Shown here one piece after another: positions 51,109 to 60,675 of a stretch of DNA of 64,000 nt. The notes under the pieces were generated by a model. That model was not told the origin of the DNA. It worked only from the letters and a program-made list of their open reading frames with translations, and did no database searches. The DNA lies in contig NZ_CP012369.1 in the NCBI RefSeq assembly GCF_001267405.1, positions 1,080,001 to 1,144,000 on the forward strand, read 5' to 3'. The position numbers were made by a program, and so were the translations under genes. This DNA comes from Moorella thermoacetica. Lineage in GTDB: Bacteria; Bacillota; DSM-521; Neomoorellales; Neomoorellaceae. Position 1 is the stretch's first letter; every line of letters begins with the position of its first letter.

Positions 51109-52449
51109 CTATGAAGCCAGGTTGGCCCGGGCAAAGGCCACGATGCCGCTGGCTTCCCTGGGGCCAACGATAACTTCCCATCCAGTTAAGTCTTCCAGTT
51201 TGCCCTTCAGGACGGCGACAGCCCCGGGAATAATGATCCGGTGGCGTTTAACCTTATTGTCCAGGTCCACCTTTTTCATAACGGCGGCGATTTTCTCGGC
51301 TTCAAATTTACCATCGGCATAGGCCGTCAAGACTGACAGTCCGTCGGTATCCACCGAGAGCAGGTAACTGGGGATCTTGGTGCTCTCGATCTCGCCCTCG
51401 ACGGAGTAATAGGTCAGGGAGAAGTTGGTGGTTACGTAGACCGGCGAATTCTCGTTGACGGCACCGATTTCATTCAGTTTCTCCTCTACCCTGATGGGAA
51501 CCTGGGGGTCGGTGTAGAGGTTCTGGCGCCAGGACAAGAGGGGGAGCAGGTGTTCTTTGGCATCGGTGCGTAAAACCACCAAGCTAGCATACTTGGTCAC
51601 ATAGTTAACTGCCTGGAGTACCTCGTCTAATGGATTGGCAGCAGTAGTAAGGGCGATAATGGGATAACCGAAGGAACGGAAACGTTTCTTAATGGCCAGG
51701 CGGCGGATCTGGGTGAAATCCGCGATGGCCCTGGAGGTCTCCCTGGCACCGGGATCGAGGACCAACTGCTTGTGGCCCAGGGCAACGATTTTATCTACCA
51801 GTTCGGCCAGTTCCTCCAGACCGTTACCATAGACGGCCAGGGGGCAGTTGTTTTCTTTGGCCAGGGCGGTCATGGCTTCGTAATTAGCGCCGGTGGCGGC
51901 ATATAAGAGGGGCTTGCGGTCGGCTACTCCTGCTAGGGCTTCCTTTAATACGTCAGGATCATCGGCCATAAGGACAAGGTTTAACTGGGTAGCGGCGGCT
52001 ACACTGGCTACCGCTGCCTTGAAAGCAGCAGGGTCATCGGCATCATGGCGGATGGCTATGGCCTGGATGGTGTAGTGCTGGCCCACCCGGTCGAAGTTCA
52101 GGCCATTTATAGCTTCGACTTTAGCCTTCAGTTCTTCACTGCTCAAGTTGTCGCTAACCTGGATGGCAATGGCGGTTTCATGGTAAAAACGTTTATCATG
52201 GCGGAAGAGTTCCGTCTCATCCCCCATTTCTACGGCAGTCGGCCCGGCGCCCAGGACTACCTTGGCAATGGGTGGTGCCGCGGCCGCGTCCAGGGCCTCC
52301 CGGGCGGCATCTGAAACATACGGACAGGAATCAAGGCTGGCCTTTCCGGAGGCCAGGTTCATGGCGAAGGCCAGACAGGTGGGTGTCCCGCACTCGCCAC
52401 AATTCTTTTTGGGTAGCTGCTTGTAAATCTCCAGTCCCGTCAAAGGCAT
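51109..52449 (-). CDS. acsC: Corrinoid iron-sulfur protein, large subunit
   Basis: The 446-residue protein has the N-terminal 4Fe-4S ligands Cys17, Cys20, Cys25 and Cys42 (KNCGECGTPTC, DSCPYV), then a TIM-barrel domain, and a C-terminal corrinoid-binding domain (RIIIPGAVAVLKGKLEDL). With AcsD it shuttles the methyl group. The gap to acsB upstream holds a 12-bp hairpin. Confidence 0.96.
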   Translation of the reverse strand: MPLTGLEIYKQLPKKNCGECGTPTCLAFAMNLASGKASLDSCPYVSDAAREALDAAAAPPIAKVVLGAGPTAVEMGDETELFRHDKRFYHETAIAIQVSDNLSSEELKAKVEAINGLNFDRVGQHYTIQAIAIRHDADDPAAFKAAVASVAAATQLNLVLMADDPDVLKEALAGVADRKPLLYAATGANYEAMTALAKENNCPLAVYGNGLEELAELVDKIVALGHKQLVLDPGARETSRAIADFTQIRRLAIKKRFRSFGYPIIALTTAANPLDEVLQAVNYVTKYASLVVLRTDAKEHLLPLLSWRQNLYTDPQVPIRVEEKLNEIGAVNENSPVYVTTNFSLTYYSVEGEIESTKIPSYLLSVDTDGLSVLTAYADGKFEAEKIAAVMKKVDLDNKVKRHRIIIPGAVAVLKGKLEDLTGWEVIVGPREASGIVAFARANLAS

Positions 52450-52485
52450 ATTTGTTGACTCCTTTCTTTCATGATTAATTCAGCT

Positions 52486-52523
52486 CGGTTCCGGGGCCAA
52501 TCCCCGGGATAGCCCCGGAACCG
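52486..52523 (-). other. 12-bp intercistronic hairpin between acsB and acsC
   Basis: CGGTTCCGGGGC and GCCCCGGAACCG form a perfect stem with a 14-nt loop that has its own CCC/GGG pairs. No T-run follows. It may stabilise the 3' end of an acsB segment or mark a processing site that sets subunit ratios. Confidence 0.8.
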
Positions 52524-52534
52524 GGTGCAGGCTC

Positions 52535-54724
52535 TCACATAATGGGATCTATGGTCAAGGCCGGGTGTCCCTTTTCCTCCAAGTAGGGCAAGATTTCATC
52601 CACGGTGGTACCGATGGTCTCATCAGCTATTTTATCGATAAAGTCCTCTCCCAGGCCCTCCTCAACACTACGACGTACAAAGTCGTCGTGGAGGAAATCC
52701 TTCAGAGATTTGGGCATCCAGACGATCCGGGCGATACCACCATCGGCGGAAATAAACTTTTTGCTGACGATATAGGTGCGGCCGATGCCCATAAAGCCCG
52801 GGGTCTGGGTGCCACCGCCGATCATCCCGGCCAGGGTAGAGAAGGTCATCCCCGAAGGAGTCATGCCGGCGTGATCCCTGGTGGTAATCATGATGCCGTT
52901 GCACTCCGGCAGGATGGCCATAATGGCCTCAAAGCAACCGCAGGAGGTCATGGGATTCTCCATAAGGGTGTACAGGCAGACCTGTTCCAGGTTACGGTTG
53001 GAAGCTGTATAGAGATAGTCATTTACACTCTTCCAGATACCCTTAATGGGATCAATTTCCCCTTCTTTAGGGATGGGCTGGTTAGGACCGGCATGGTTGA
53101 TTTCATAGGACGCCTTGGCGTCCAGCCAGCTTACGGCTCCACACAGGCCCACCCGTTCCGGGGTGACAATACACACATGGTTGGGGGCAAAGGACTGGCA
53201 GAGGACGCAGGAGTAAAAGGTATCCACTGTTTCATCGGTAAGGCCGCGCATGCGGTCGTCACGTTCCTTGTATTTCTCCCGGGCGACCTCCATATATTCT
53301 TTGACCTTGGCTTCATCGGTAAAAATGGTTACCTGGACCCGGTCCACAATGGCGGGGAATTCTTCTTTCATTTTGGCTACCAGGATTTCACCGTAGTTCT
53401 TGAAACGGAAACCCTTGGCTACGGCATCTTTGCTGACCCGCAACCAGTTGATGTTACGCTGGCCGGTGTGCCAGAGACCTTCACCGTAGTTGATGAAGTC
53501 GTGGATGCGCCGTTCGAGGACTCCTTCAAAATCGGCCTGCATTTTACGGCCATAGATGTCCACCAGAATGCCCAGGGGCAGTTTGCTCCCTTCCGGTATC
53601 TGGTCAATATCAGGACCTATGACTTCAATCTTACCATCAGTGATCTCGGATTCCGAAACGGTGCATACCAGCTCAAAGGCCGGCGTCCGGTTGCCGCCCA
53701 TTTCTACGTACATATCGCCCTTACGGATACTCTCGCCCTCAAAGGCAGGGCCAAAGTTAATGGGCAGATCCAACTTGATCTTGGTGAGCTTGATCCCACG
53801 GGTCTCCATGGCTATCTGGACTATTTTATCATAGTCCTCAACGCTGAAGAACCAATCCGGGATCTGTTTGTCCTCCGGTAGGGGCTGGTCGGTGATTACC
53901 GGAAAGCCGGTAAAGATGGCCCCGAAGGCGGCAGCCGTCTTGACCATGTCATGCTCGCCGAGATAAAGGACAAAGGCGCGGATACGGCGGCGCTGGTAAT
54001 CGCGCTGTTCTTCACGGGCACCCGGGGTAACGCCACCGAACATCATACCAGCCCGCAGGGCATAGTTGGCGGCATGAACAATCTGGGTGAAGTTCCCCAG
54101 GGGATAGGCGATATAGTCAATCCCCAGTTTGACGTTTTCTTCCAGCAGCTGTTCTACCGCTTCATCACAGATGAAGAGCATAAAGCCCATACCCATGAGT
54201 TCCTTGACGATTTTGGCCAGGGCCTTCGAGTCTTTGGCTCGACCCAGGATAATAGCTTCACCCGGAATGGTCCAGTCGACCATCTTGATACCGAAACGGC
54301 GGACAACCGGGTCGCCGATGAAACCCGTCCAGGGTGGGGGCAGGAGGGGTTCATCAGGCTTATATTTAAGGTAACGCAGGGCTTCAATGATCTCGGCCGC
54401 ATACCAGGTGGCTTCCCCGGCCAGGCGGGCATTCTCGAAATTCAGGACAGGGCTTACCTGCGCTCGCTTGCGGTTTAAAATAGGTGGTAAATCCCCCAGT
54501 TTTTTGACCTCTTCCCCGCTGAAACAGCGAATAACCGGCAGGTAATAGGCTGTATCAGGATAACCGACGGGATGGTCGGGACCATAGGTCCGGATGGCCT
54601 GGTTTAAAAGGATTTCCGCGTAACTGGTAGCTGTAATGGCGCCGTGGTAAACCTCCCGGAACAGGGCTACCGGCTCTTTACCTTCTGGAATAGCACCCTC
54701 GAAGATTTTATCAAAATCAGTCAT
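52535..54724 (-). CDS. acsB: Acetyl-CoA synthase
   Basis: The 729-residue protein has the complete A-cluster ligand set at the published numbers: Cys506, Cys509, Cys518 and Cys528 for the 4Fe-4S cluster (CVLC, NHVC, GLCGA), with Cys595-Gly-Cys597 (SCGC) for the distal nickel. It joins the methyl group from AcsCD with CO from the CODH subunit and CoA to form acetyl-CoA. ATG at 54724; acsA lies 20 nt upstream. Confidence 0.98.
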   Translation of the reverse strand: MTDFDKIFEGAIPEGKEPVALFREVYHGAITATSYAEILLNQAIRTYGPDHPVGYPDTAYYLPVIRCFSGEEVKKLGDLPPILNRKRAQVSPVLNFENARLAGEATWYAAEIIEALRYLKYKPDEPLLPPPWTGFIGDPVVRRFGIKMVDWTIPGEAIILGRAKDSKALAKIVKELMGMGFMLFICDEAVEQLLEENVKLGIDYIAYPLGNFTQIVHAANYALRAGMMFGGVTPGAREEQRDYQRRRIRAFVLYLGEHDMVKTAAAFGAIFTGFPVITDQPLPEDKQIPDWFFSVEDYDKIVQIAMETRGIKLTKIKLDLPINFGPAFEGESIRKGDMYVEMGGNRTPAFELVCTVSESEITDGKIEVIGPDIDQIPEGSKLPLGILVDIYGRKMQADFEGVLERRIHDFINYGEGLWHTGQRNINWLRVSKDAVAKGFRFKNYGEILVAKMKEEFPAIVDRVQVTIFTDEAKVKEYMEVAREKYKERDDRMRGLTDETVDTFYSCVLCQSFAPNHVCIVTPERVGLCGAVSWLDAKASYEINHAGPNQPIPKEGEIDPIKGIWKSVNDYLYTASNRNLEQVCLYTLMENPMTSCGCFEAIMAILPECNGIMITTRDHAGMTPSGMTFSTLAGMIGGGTQTPGFMGIGRTYIVSKKFISADGGIARIVWMPKSLKDFLHDDFVRRSVEEGLGEDFIDKIADETIGTTVDEILPYLEEKGHPALTIDPIM

Positions 54725-54744
54725 TAACTGACCCTCCTCATCCT

Positions 54745-56769
54745 CTAGTAACCCTGGCAGAGTTTGGTTTCATAACGTTCAGCTACCTCTTTGTGTACGC
54801 CCAGCTTCCAGGTGCGGTATTCCAGGGCGTCAAGGATCTTCCGGGCAGCTACCTGGGGATCCATTTCGAAGATGAAGTAACCACCATAAACGTCGCTGGC
54901 TATCTGGGTTAGAATACTATAAATGAGGTCGCTACCTTCTACCGGGGGCATGGTGCCGACATGGGTCGGTACGCCGAGGGATACCCACCAGGTGCCGATG
55001 GCGGCAGCCTTACCGCTCATGGCTTCCGGGGCCGAGGCTACGAAGGGCACCTTCGGGGTATCTACGCCCAGATCGTTGGCCATGGCCATCAAGAGGTCGA
55101 CGGCCCGGGAGTTATCCACACAGGAACCCATGTGGAACACAGGCGGCAGGCCGATTTCGATGTTGGCGCCTTCACCCAGGCGTTTCAGGAAGCCCTTGAG
55201 ACCATCGCCGCAGTAGGTTTCCACATTGGCCGGATCCAGGAGGCCAAGCTTTCCGGCGGCCTGGGCGGAGCAACCCGTAGCCACCACAAAGACATTATTT
55301 TTCAGCAGTTCTTTCATTACCGTCAGGTGGGAGTTATCCTGGAACCCTTTGAGGTTGTTACACCCGCAGATTAAGGCTACGCCAGCCAGTTCACCGTCCA
55401 GGATGGCCTGGTTGAGTACCCGGATGGGATTTTGAGCATTCTGGGTAGCCAGGAGTTTGGTCAGGGCTTCAAGGCTCCAGCCGGCGACTACCCGGTTCTT
55501 AATCTGGGGGATGTAAACCGGACGGTTACTTTCTTTTCTTTCCTTGAATGCCTCGATGGCCATGCGGATGGCGGTTTTCGCGCTTTCGATAGCCGTAGCC
55601 GTTTGATAGTCGATATGGTAGGCACCGGGAATCTTGGCGTTATCGGCAGTAGTGATGATCCGGGTATGATAACACTCGGCTACGGCGCTGATGGAAAGCA
55701 TAATACACTGGACGTCGACGCACATGGCGTCAATAGCTCCGGTGCAGATGGCCAGTTCCTGGGAGGCGAAGGAAGTAACCAAGGGGATACCCTGGCGCAT
55801 CAGGACTTCGTTACCGGTGCAGCAGATACCCACCAGGTTGATGCCTTTGGCACCGGCGGCCTTGGCCTCTCCTTCCATCTCCCGCGCCGCCTGGACAATA
55901 ATCTCACTCAACAAGGGATTATGGCCATGGAGGACGAAGTTGACTTGATCCGGATCCAGGACCCCCATGTTGGCTTCGCTGACCACCGGTTGGGGAGTAC
56001 CGAAGAGAATGTCGGAGAAATCAGTAGCTATATGTTCACCCGTATAGTCAGCCAGGGCTACCCTGATGGCGCTGAAGACCAGGTTAACAGGGTCGTTATC
56101 CATACCCATATGGGCCTGATTGACCAGCTCGGAAATAGAGGCATGAATACCAAAGGGAACAACATTGTGGGTACGGAACTTTTCTTTCCGGCCCTCATTA
56201 ATAGTGGTCATCAGCCAGGTGGCTTCACCTTCACCCTTCAAGCGGCGGAAGTCTTCCAGGGCCTTCTCGCCTACCTCCTGGGCCAGTTCCAAAACGCTTT
56301 TGCCTTCTACCTCAATACCCACCCGTCGGCAGACTTCTTTGAGCTTGGCCTCGTCCTTGACGCTATAATCAGGAGCTTTACCTTCGGCCATTTCTACCAG
56401 GGCATGGGCTATATGGTTGCCGTGTTCGCAGTGGGCGGCGGCACCGGTAAGGATCATTAAACCTACATTACGGGCGACAATGGTCCAGGCAGAAGCGCCG
56501 CAAATACCACGGCTGCCAGGGCCATCGGTTGCCTTGATACGGCAGGGACCGGCCATGCAGAAACGGCAGCAAATACCTTCATACCCGATTTTACACTGGG
56601 GTTGCTGGGCGACGAAGCGGTCAAAAGCGGTGATGACTTTGTCATCCTTACTTTTAACCAGCATTTCCAGGACCGCCGGATCTACGGTGCGGTCCCTGTT
56701 TTTGGGTTCCATGACCCGTGGTGCCTCTGAGGGCCTACAATTATGGGAGAGATCGCGGAACCTGGGCAT
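54745..56769 (-). CDS. acsA: Carbon monoxide dehydrogenase, catalytic subunit
   Basis: The 674-residue protein has the B/D-cluster cysteines in an N-terminal CKIGYEGICCRFCMAGPC segment and the C-cluster ligands, including Cys550 (GSCVDNS; position counted), Cys in GICCTGNE, in VQCIML, in LICGCNN and in VATGCSAQ, and His in LHGHNP. It reduces CO2 to CO and feeds it through an internal channel to AcsB. It is the second gene of the operon. Confidence 0.98.
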   Translation of the reverse strand: MPRFRDLSHNCRPSEAPRVMEPKNRDRTVDPAVLEMLVKSKDDKVITAFDRFVAQQPQCKIGYEGICCRFCMAGPCRIKATDGPGSRGICGASAWTIVARNVGLMILTGAAAHCEHGNHIAHALVEMAEGKAPDYSVKDEAKLKEVCRRVGIEVEGKSVLELAQEVGEKALEDFRRLKGEGEATWLMTTINEGRKEKFRTHNVVPFGIHASISELVNQAHMGMDNDPVNLVFSAIRVALADYTGEHIATDFSDILFGTPQPVVSEANMGVLDPDQVNFVLHGHNPLLSEIIVQAAREMEGEAKAAGAKGINLVGICCTGNEVLMRQGIPLVTSFASQELAICTGAIDAMCVDVQCIMLSISAVAECYHTRIITTADNAKIPGAYHIDYQTATAIESAKTAIRMAIEAFKERKESNRPVYIPQIKNRVVAGWSLEALTKLLATQNAQNPIRVLNQAILDGELAGVALICGCNNLKGFQDNSHLTVMKELLKNNVFVVATGCSAQAAGKLGLLDPANVETYCGDGLKGFLKRLGEGANIEIGLPPVFHMGSCVDNSRAVDLLMAMANDLGVDTPKVPFVASAPEAMSGKAAAIGTWWVSLGVPTHVGTMPPVEGSDLIYSILTQIASDVYGGYFIFEMDPQVAARKILDALEYRTWKLGVHKEVAERYETKLCQGY

Positions 56770-56885
56770 ACTGCTTACCTCCTTGGTACATTTAATCCTA
56801 CACCCGTTGGGTTAACAGGTGTTATTACCCATTTTTTTCCGGAGAGAACTCCGGTTCCCCCCGCCGTATACCCCGGTAATCTGGT

Positions 56886-57635
56886 TTAATTCTCTATTAA
56901 TCGGGAAGCCAGTTCAGTAATACCTGTAGCAATAAAGGACTGTGTACTGGTAATCCCGGCTGCCTGGTCAAGGATTGCCGGCTGAAAGGGAATAAGGCCG
57001 ATGACCTCACCTGACGGCAAGTGGTTGAGGATGAATTCTTCATCCCTGTGGTGGCGCAGTTTATTACCTATAAATTTTATTTGTTCAATCCCCAGTTCGG
57101 ACGCCAGTTTTTGGATAACCCGGGCAGTCTGGATGCTTACCAGCGTGGGTTCGGTAACGATGAGCATGGTATCTACACCGCGGGCCGTTCCCCGGGTAAG
57201 GTGTTCGATACCTGCCCCCATATCCAGGACAACCATTTCCCGGCGTTTCAGGAGGAGAGAGTTGATCATGGCATTTAAAACAGTATTTTCCCGGCAATAA
57301 CAGGTAGAACCCCCTGGTTTAATAGCCCCCATTTTCAGGAAGAGGATATTATCGTTTTTTATGGTGAAATCCTCTAGCAGACTATCGACCTCCGGGTTTA
57401 AAGCAAAGAAAGCCCCCTCCCCTCCTGTACGTTCGGCAATGATTTGACGCATGTCGACTATTGGCTTTAGGGTACCCAGCCTTTCTTCGGGGAGGCCAAG
57501 GACCATACCAAGACTAGTATCGGGGTCAGCGTCAACGGCATAGACCTGGTATCCCTGCCCGGCAAAGTATTTAATCAAACCGGCGGCAATAGTTGTTTTG
57601 CCGACACCGCCCTTTCCGGAAATAGCCAGTTTCAC
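56886..57635 (-). CDS. cooC: CooC-type nickel insertion ATPase for CODH
   Basis: The 249-residue protein has the deviant Walker A GKGGVGKTTIAA at the N-terminus, the switch motif VVLDMGAGIEHL and the metal-binding CYCRENTV. CooC inserts nickel into the CODH C-cluster. It is the first gene of the acs operon; ATG at 57635. A small hairpin (CCGGAG/CTCCGG) lies in the 116-nt gap to acsA. Confidence 0.94.
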   Translation of the reverse strand: MKLAISGKGGVGKTTIAAGLIKYFAGQGYQVYAVDADPDTSLGMVLGLPEERLGTLKPIVDMRQIIAERTGGEGAFFALNPEVDSLLEDFTIKNDNILFLKMGAIKPGGSTCYCRENTVLNAMINSLLLKRREMVVLDMGAGIEHLTRGTARGVDTMLIVTEPTLVSIQTARVIQKLASELGIEQIKFIGNKLRHHRDEEFILNHLPSGEVIGLIPFQPAILDQAAGITSTQSFIATGITELASRLIEN

Positions 57636-57877
57636 CTGTACATCAACTCCATTCTTAATCTCTGATCACGAAGATTGCCGGTCAGGTCTATTGTTCGGAA
57701 AAATGGACGTTCATTTTTCTGATTACATTAGTGAACTTCTACACAAAGTTTATTTTTCCTGCTACCATCCTTAAAATCCTGCTTTTAAATTTTGTTGAAC
57801 TTTAACTCGGCAAACAAATTTTTAAACCTGAATTTTGTTCTTTACTTGATGCCCAAAAAGTTATAAAAATTCAACCT

Positions 57878-57925
57878 CGTTTTAGGCCTTTCGGCCTATA
57901 TTATAAAACAATTAGCCTTAAAACG
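57878..57925. promoter_or_regulatory. Long inverted repeat upstream of cooC
   Basis: CGTTTTAGGC and GCCTTAAAACG are inverted repeats (one bulge) about 27 nt apart, enclosing a small AGGCC-TTTC-GGCCT hairpin. It could be an operator or an RNA structure in the 5' region of the acs transcript. Confidence 0.5.
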
Positions 57926-58055
57926 AAATAATTTTTATTTATTTAGGAAAGCACTCACAAAACAACAATCCTGCCCTTACAGTGATCCGTCATAAGCAAT
58001 TTTTATGCACGCTAGCGAGAAGGATACAAAAAATATACACCGAAAACATTAATTA

Positions 58056-58081
58056 GTACACAATGAAAAAAATTTGTGCAC
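58056..58081. promoter_or_regulatory. Inverted repeat in the regulator promoter region
   Basis: GTACACAA and TTGTGCAC (one mismatch) flank a 10-nt A-rich spacer; a plausible operator for the adjacent AraC-type regulator or another protein. Confidence 0.4.
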
Positions 58082-58147
58082 TTACCTGTTAATTGTTCCC
58101 GTTGTAAACTCAAAATAGGGATCCTTCTGTCATCACTCCGCCTTGCG

Positions 58148-58169
58148 CCGCCCGGCGATTTCCGGGCGG
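58148..58169 (+). other. Hairpin upstream of the PocR/AraC gene
   Basis: CCGCCCGG-CGATTT-CCGGGCGG forms a perfect 8-bp stem 72 nt before the ATG, without a T-run. Confidence 0.5.
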
Positions 58170-58241
58170 GTTGACGGGAAGAGGAATCCCGAAATGAGGA
58201 GATTCGTAAATCATTGCCGGTCGTGAGGAGGGCGGGTTATA

Positions 58242-59564
58242 ATGCTGGCGCTAAGTTTGAGCGAAAGAATGGAAGACCTCCAAATAAAAAAGAAGATGGA
58301 AAAGGAGCTTTTCCAGAGGTTGTTAAACTCTTTTTCTTATGCTACGAGGATGTTTTCCGCCATAACAGATTTGGAAGGAAATTGCATACTCTCCTCCGAG
58401 CAGGGTGATTGCGAGTTCTGCCAGCTGGTCAAATCGAGTCCTACCGGAATGGCCCGTTGCCGGAGTTCTTATGCCTGGGCCGGGGAGCAAGCCCTCAAAT
58501 GGAAAGAGCCTTATATTTTCAAATGCCATGCCGGCCTTATCTCATGGGTCTGCCCCTTTTTCTACAGGGGCAAGCACATCGGGAATTTTATTTGCGGCTA
58601 GGTAATGATGTGGCAGCCCGCCGAATTCTGTCATCACTGGATCAGGGAACTGGCGTCTGAGATAGAGCAGGACCCCAACATTTTGTTACAATCCGTAGAC
58701 AGGGTTAAGTCGGTGTCGTCGGTAGAGATCCAGGCCGCGGCCGATCTGGTCTTTATCATTACCAGTTACGTAGCAAAGAGCGAGGGAGAGATCTTTGACT
58801 TCCAGCAAAAATTGCGAAGAGTCGGTTCCTGGATATGGACGGAAAACAAGAAACAGAAGGATGTCGGGAGCCAGACCGCCGGGGGCAACACAGAGCAGGA
58901 CCTGAGCAAGATAGGGAACCAGATCTTTATGGAGATCAGGAGATCAGATATCGATAAGGCAAAAAAGCTGCTAGAGCAGCTCGTCCTGCAGATTTTTATC
59001 CAGAGCAAGGGGCAATTGGAAGTTATCAAGGGGCGCAGCCTGGAACTCCTGAGCTTCCTTATCCGTACGTCGACCGAATACGGAGTAAAGTTCGGGGAAG
59101 TAATCCACTTAAGCGATCTGAAGCTGAGGGAGATAGACGAGGCTGACACCGTAGAAAAGGCTGTCCTCTGGCTTCTGGCGGTGGGAAACGCCTTTATCGA
59201 GTTGATTGCGGAAAGGAATTCCAGCGAGGGAGAGGGCATAATCGACAGAGTTGTCGAATATATCCAGAAAAACTATAGTTCGGAGAGCCTCTCTGTTAAA
59301 GAAATTGCCAGAGCCAGCTACCTGAGCCCGGCATATCTGGGGCAACTGTTCAAAAAAAAGATGGGCTATTCCCTCACCGAGCACATTAACAAGGTGAGGA
59401 TCGAGCAGGCGAAGCTCTTGCTCAGGCAAACCGAACAGACCATTGAGTCGGTAGCTATACAGACGGGTTTTAAAGAGCGCAGTTATTTCTGCAAGGTTTT
59501 TAAAAAAATTACCGGCTTGAGTCCTAACGAGTATAGGAGAAAGAATTTCTCTCCATTGGTCTGA
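58242..59564 (+). pseudogene. PocR/AraC-type regulator interrupted by an in-frame amber codon
   Basis: ATG at 58242 (GGAGG upstream) opens a PocR ligand-binding domain (CEFCQLVKS, KCHAGLISWVCPFF, GKHIGNFICG). It stops at TAG (58599-58601) after 119 codons. The same frame resumes at once (VMMWQPAEF) and runs 320 more codons through a linker to two AraC helix-turn-helix motifs (LSVKEIARASYLSPAYLGQL and IESVAIQTGFKERSYFCKVF). Full length would be 440 residues. It probably controls the adjacent corrinoid/methanol genes in response to substrate. The downstream ATG pair right after the TAG (58605) might allow a separate DNA-binding fragment to be made. Confidence 0.85.
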
Positions 59565-59571
59565 ATATAAC

Positions 59572-59600
59572 ACTGCCCGGGTGAACATCGCCCGGGCAGT
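59572..59600. terminator. Bidirectional terminator-like hairpin between convergent genes
   Basis: ACTGCCCGGG and CCCGGGCAGT form a perfect 10-bp stem between the ends of the regulator gene and the convergent corrinoid protein gene; T-content after it is modest on both strands. Confidence 0.65.
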
Positions 59601-59613
59601 CGTTCTTACCCTT

Positions 59614-60288
59614 TCAACAGGCATAATCCCTTTCGCGGTCACTGCACCGCCTCACCAGGGATTGGGCGATACTGATGGCCTCACGGGCCGAGCTGCCGTA
59701 GGCGTCCGCCCCGATGGACTCAGCAAACTCCTTCGTCACAGGCCCTCCCCCCACCAGCACCCTGACGCTCTTGCGCAGGTGATGCTTCTCCAGGGCCTTG
59801 ATTACCCTGGCCATTTCGCCCATGGTTGTGGTCAGTAGTGCCGACATTGCCAGAATCTCCGGGCGGTGCTGCTCTACCGCCCTGACAAATTCCGCTGGCG
59901 AGACATTCACACCAAGGTCGACGACCTCAAACCCGGCATAACCCAGGGACAGGGCCACCAGGTTTTTCCCGATGTCGTGAATATCCCCCTCCACAGTACC
60001 GATAACGATTTTCTTTCGCTTCTGGAGGCTTTTTTTGGTGTAAGGTTTTAAGGCGAACAGTCCGGCCTCAATGGCGTGGGAGGCGTTGATTACATCGGGG
60101 ATGTAGAAATCAGCTCCCTGGTATTTGTCCAGGGTCTGGATGGTTGCCGGTATCATGGCCTCTTCCAGGATCTCGTCAGCACTCATTCCCATCTGCAGCC
60201 CTGCATTGATTGATTTCAATACACCATTGGCCTCTCCCCTCAGGATGGCGGAAATAATGTCCTGAAATATCTGGGTACGGCCGTTCAA
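59614..60288 (-). CDS. Orphan corrinoid protein (MtaC/MtgC-like)
   Basis: The 224-residue protein has a four-helix cap domain (residues 1-92) and a B12-binding Rossmann domain with cobalt ligand His104 (GDIHDIG), SALLTTTM and VGGGPV. It is a methyl carrier for a methyltransferase that is not adjacent. It starts with TTG at 60288 with only a weak GGTGAT upstream and a long non-coding leader. It is divergent from the methanol cluster and convergent with the regulator. Confidence 0.9.
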   Translation of the reverse strand: MNGRTQIFQDIISAILRGEANGVLKSINAGLQMGMSADEILEEAMIPATIQTLDKYQGADFYIPDVINASHAIEAGLFALKPYTKKSLQKRKKIVIGTVEGDIHDIGKNLVALSLGYAGFEVVDLGVNVSPAEFVRAVEQHRPEILAMSALLTTTMGEMARVIKALEKHHLRKSVRVLVGGGPVTKEFAESIGADAYGSSAREAISIAQSLVRRCSDRERDYAC

Positions 60289-60675
60289 GGTATCACCGGC
60301 TTTCCTGTTTATTCCTTCGTAAAACGTCCCGGTTGGTTGCGGTATACTAAAGGGGACTCCCTCCGGCGAGGCCGAACCTTCCTACCTGAACACCTTCCTC
60401 CCCCTTCCCGCAAGGGAGCCCCCACCCGAACCGGTCAATATAAATTATACACGACAATTCGCTATAAATTAGCCACAAATTATTGCCTATTTAACATGAT
60501 CTTAATATTGTAGTAACGTATAATTCAAGGCGGGGGTACAGGAAATGGTTCTGATGGATCTGAGACTATCAAAAGGGATGTGATGGCAGGAGCTGGCTTA
60601 TGAACTTAAGTTTAGCACAATTCTATCGATAAAGGAAGCTGGATTAATCCATAACCGGGTTGGGAGGTAGATGCG
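60289..60675. other. Divergent intergenic region between two corrinoid-pathway transcription units
   Basis: In 387 nt I see no gene. The leftward side has an extended -10 (TGTATAAT around 60450) and GC-rich stems (CTCCC/GGGAG type near 60400-60420), giving a structured leader of about 150 nt before the orphan corrinoid gene. The rightward side has a TATAAT near 60520 without a clear -35. Confidence 0.45.

Larger units (their letters stand above)
57636..58241. other. AT-rich divergent control region between the acs operon and the PocR/AraC gene
   Basis: This 606-nt stretch contains no gene that I can support. It must hold the acs promoter (leftward) and the regulator promoter (rightward). A TATAAT lies at the inner side of the palindrome at 57878-57925 on the minus strand, without a good -35. 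Two further inverted repeats are listed separately. Confidence 0.6.

Noticed and set aside
52565-53881. 438-codon open frame on the plus strand
   Set aside because: It is antisense to acsB, whose identity and residue numbering are certain; the long shadow frame reflects GC-rich codon use.
58599-58601. Reading the TAG in the PocR/AraC gene as pyrrolysine
   Set aside because: Pyrrolysine is known in methylamine methyltransferases, not in regulators. TAG ends mtaB and other genes here, no pyl genes are in the window, and the same pattern occurs in an unrelated IclR gene where the paralogue has glutamine.
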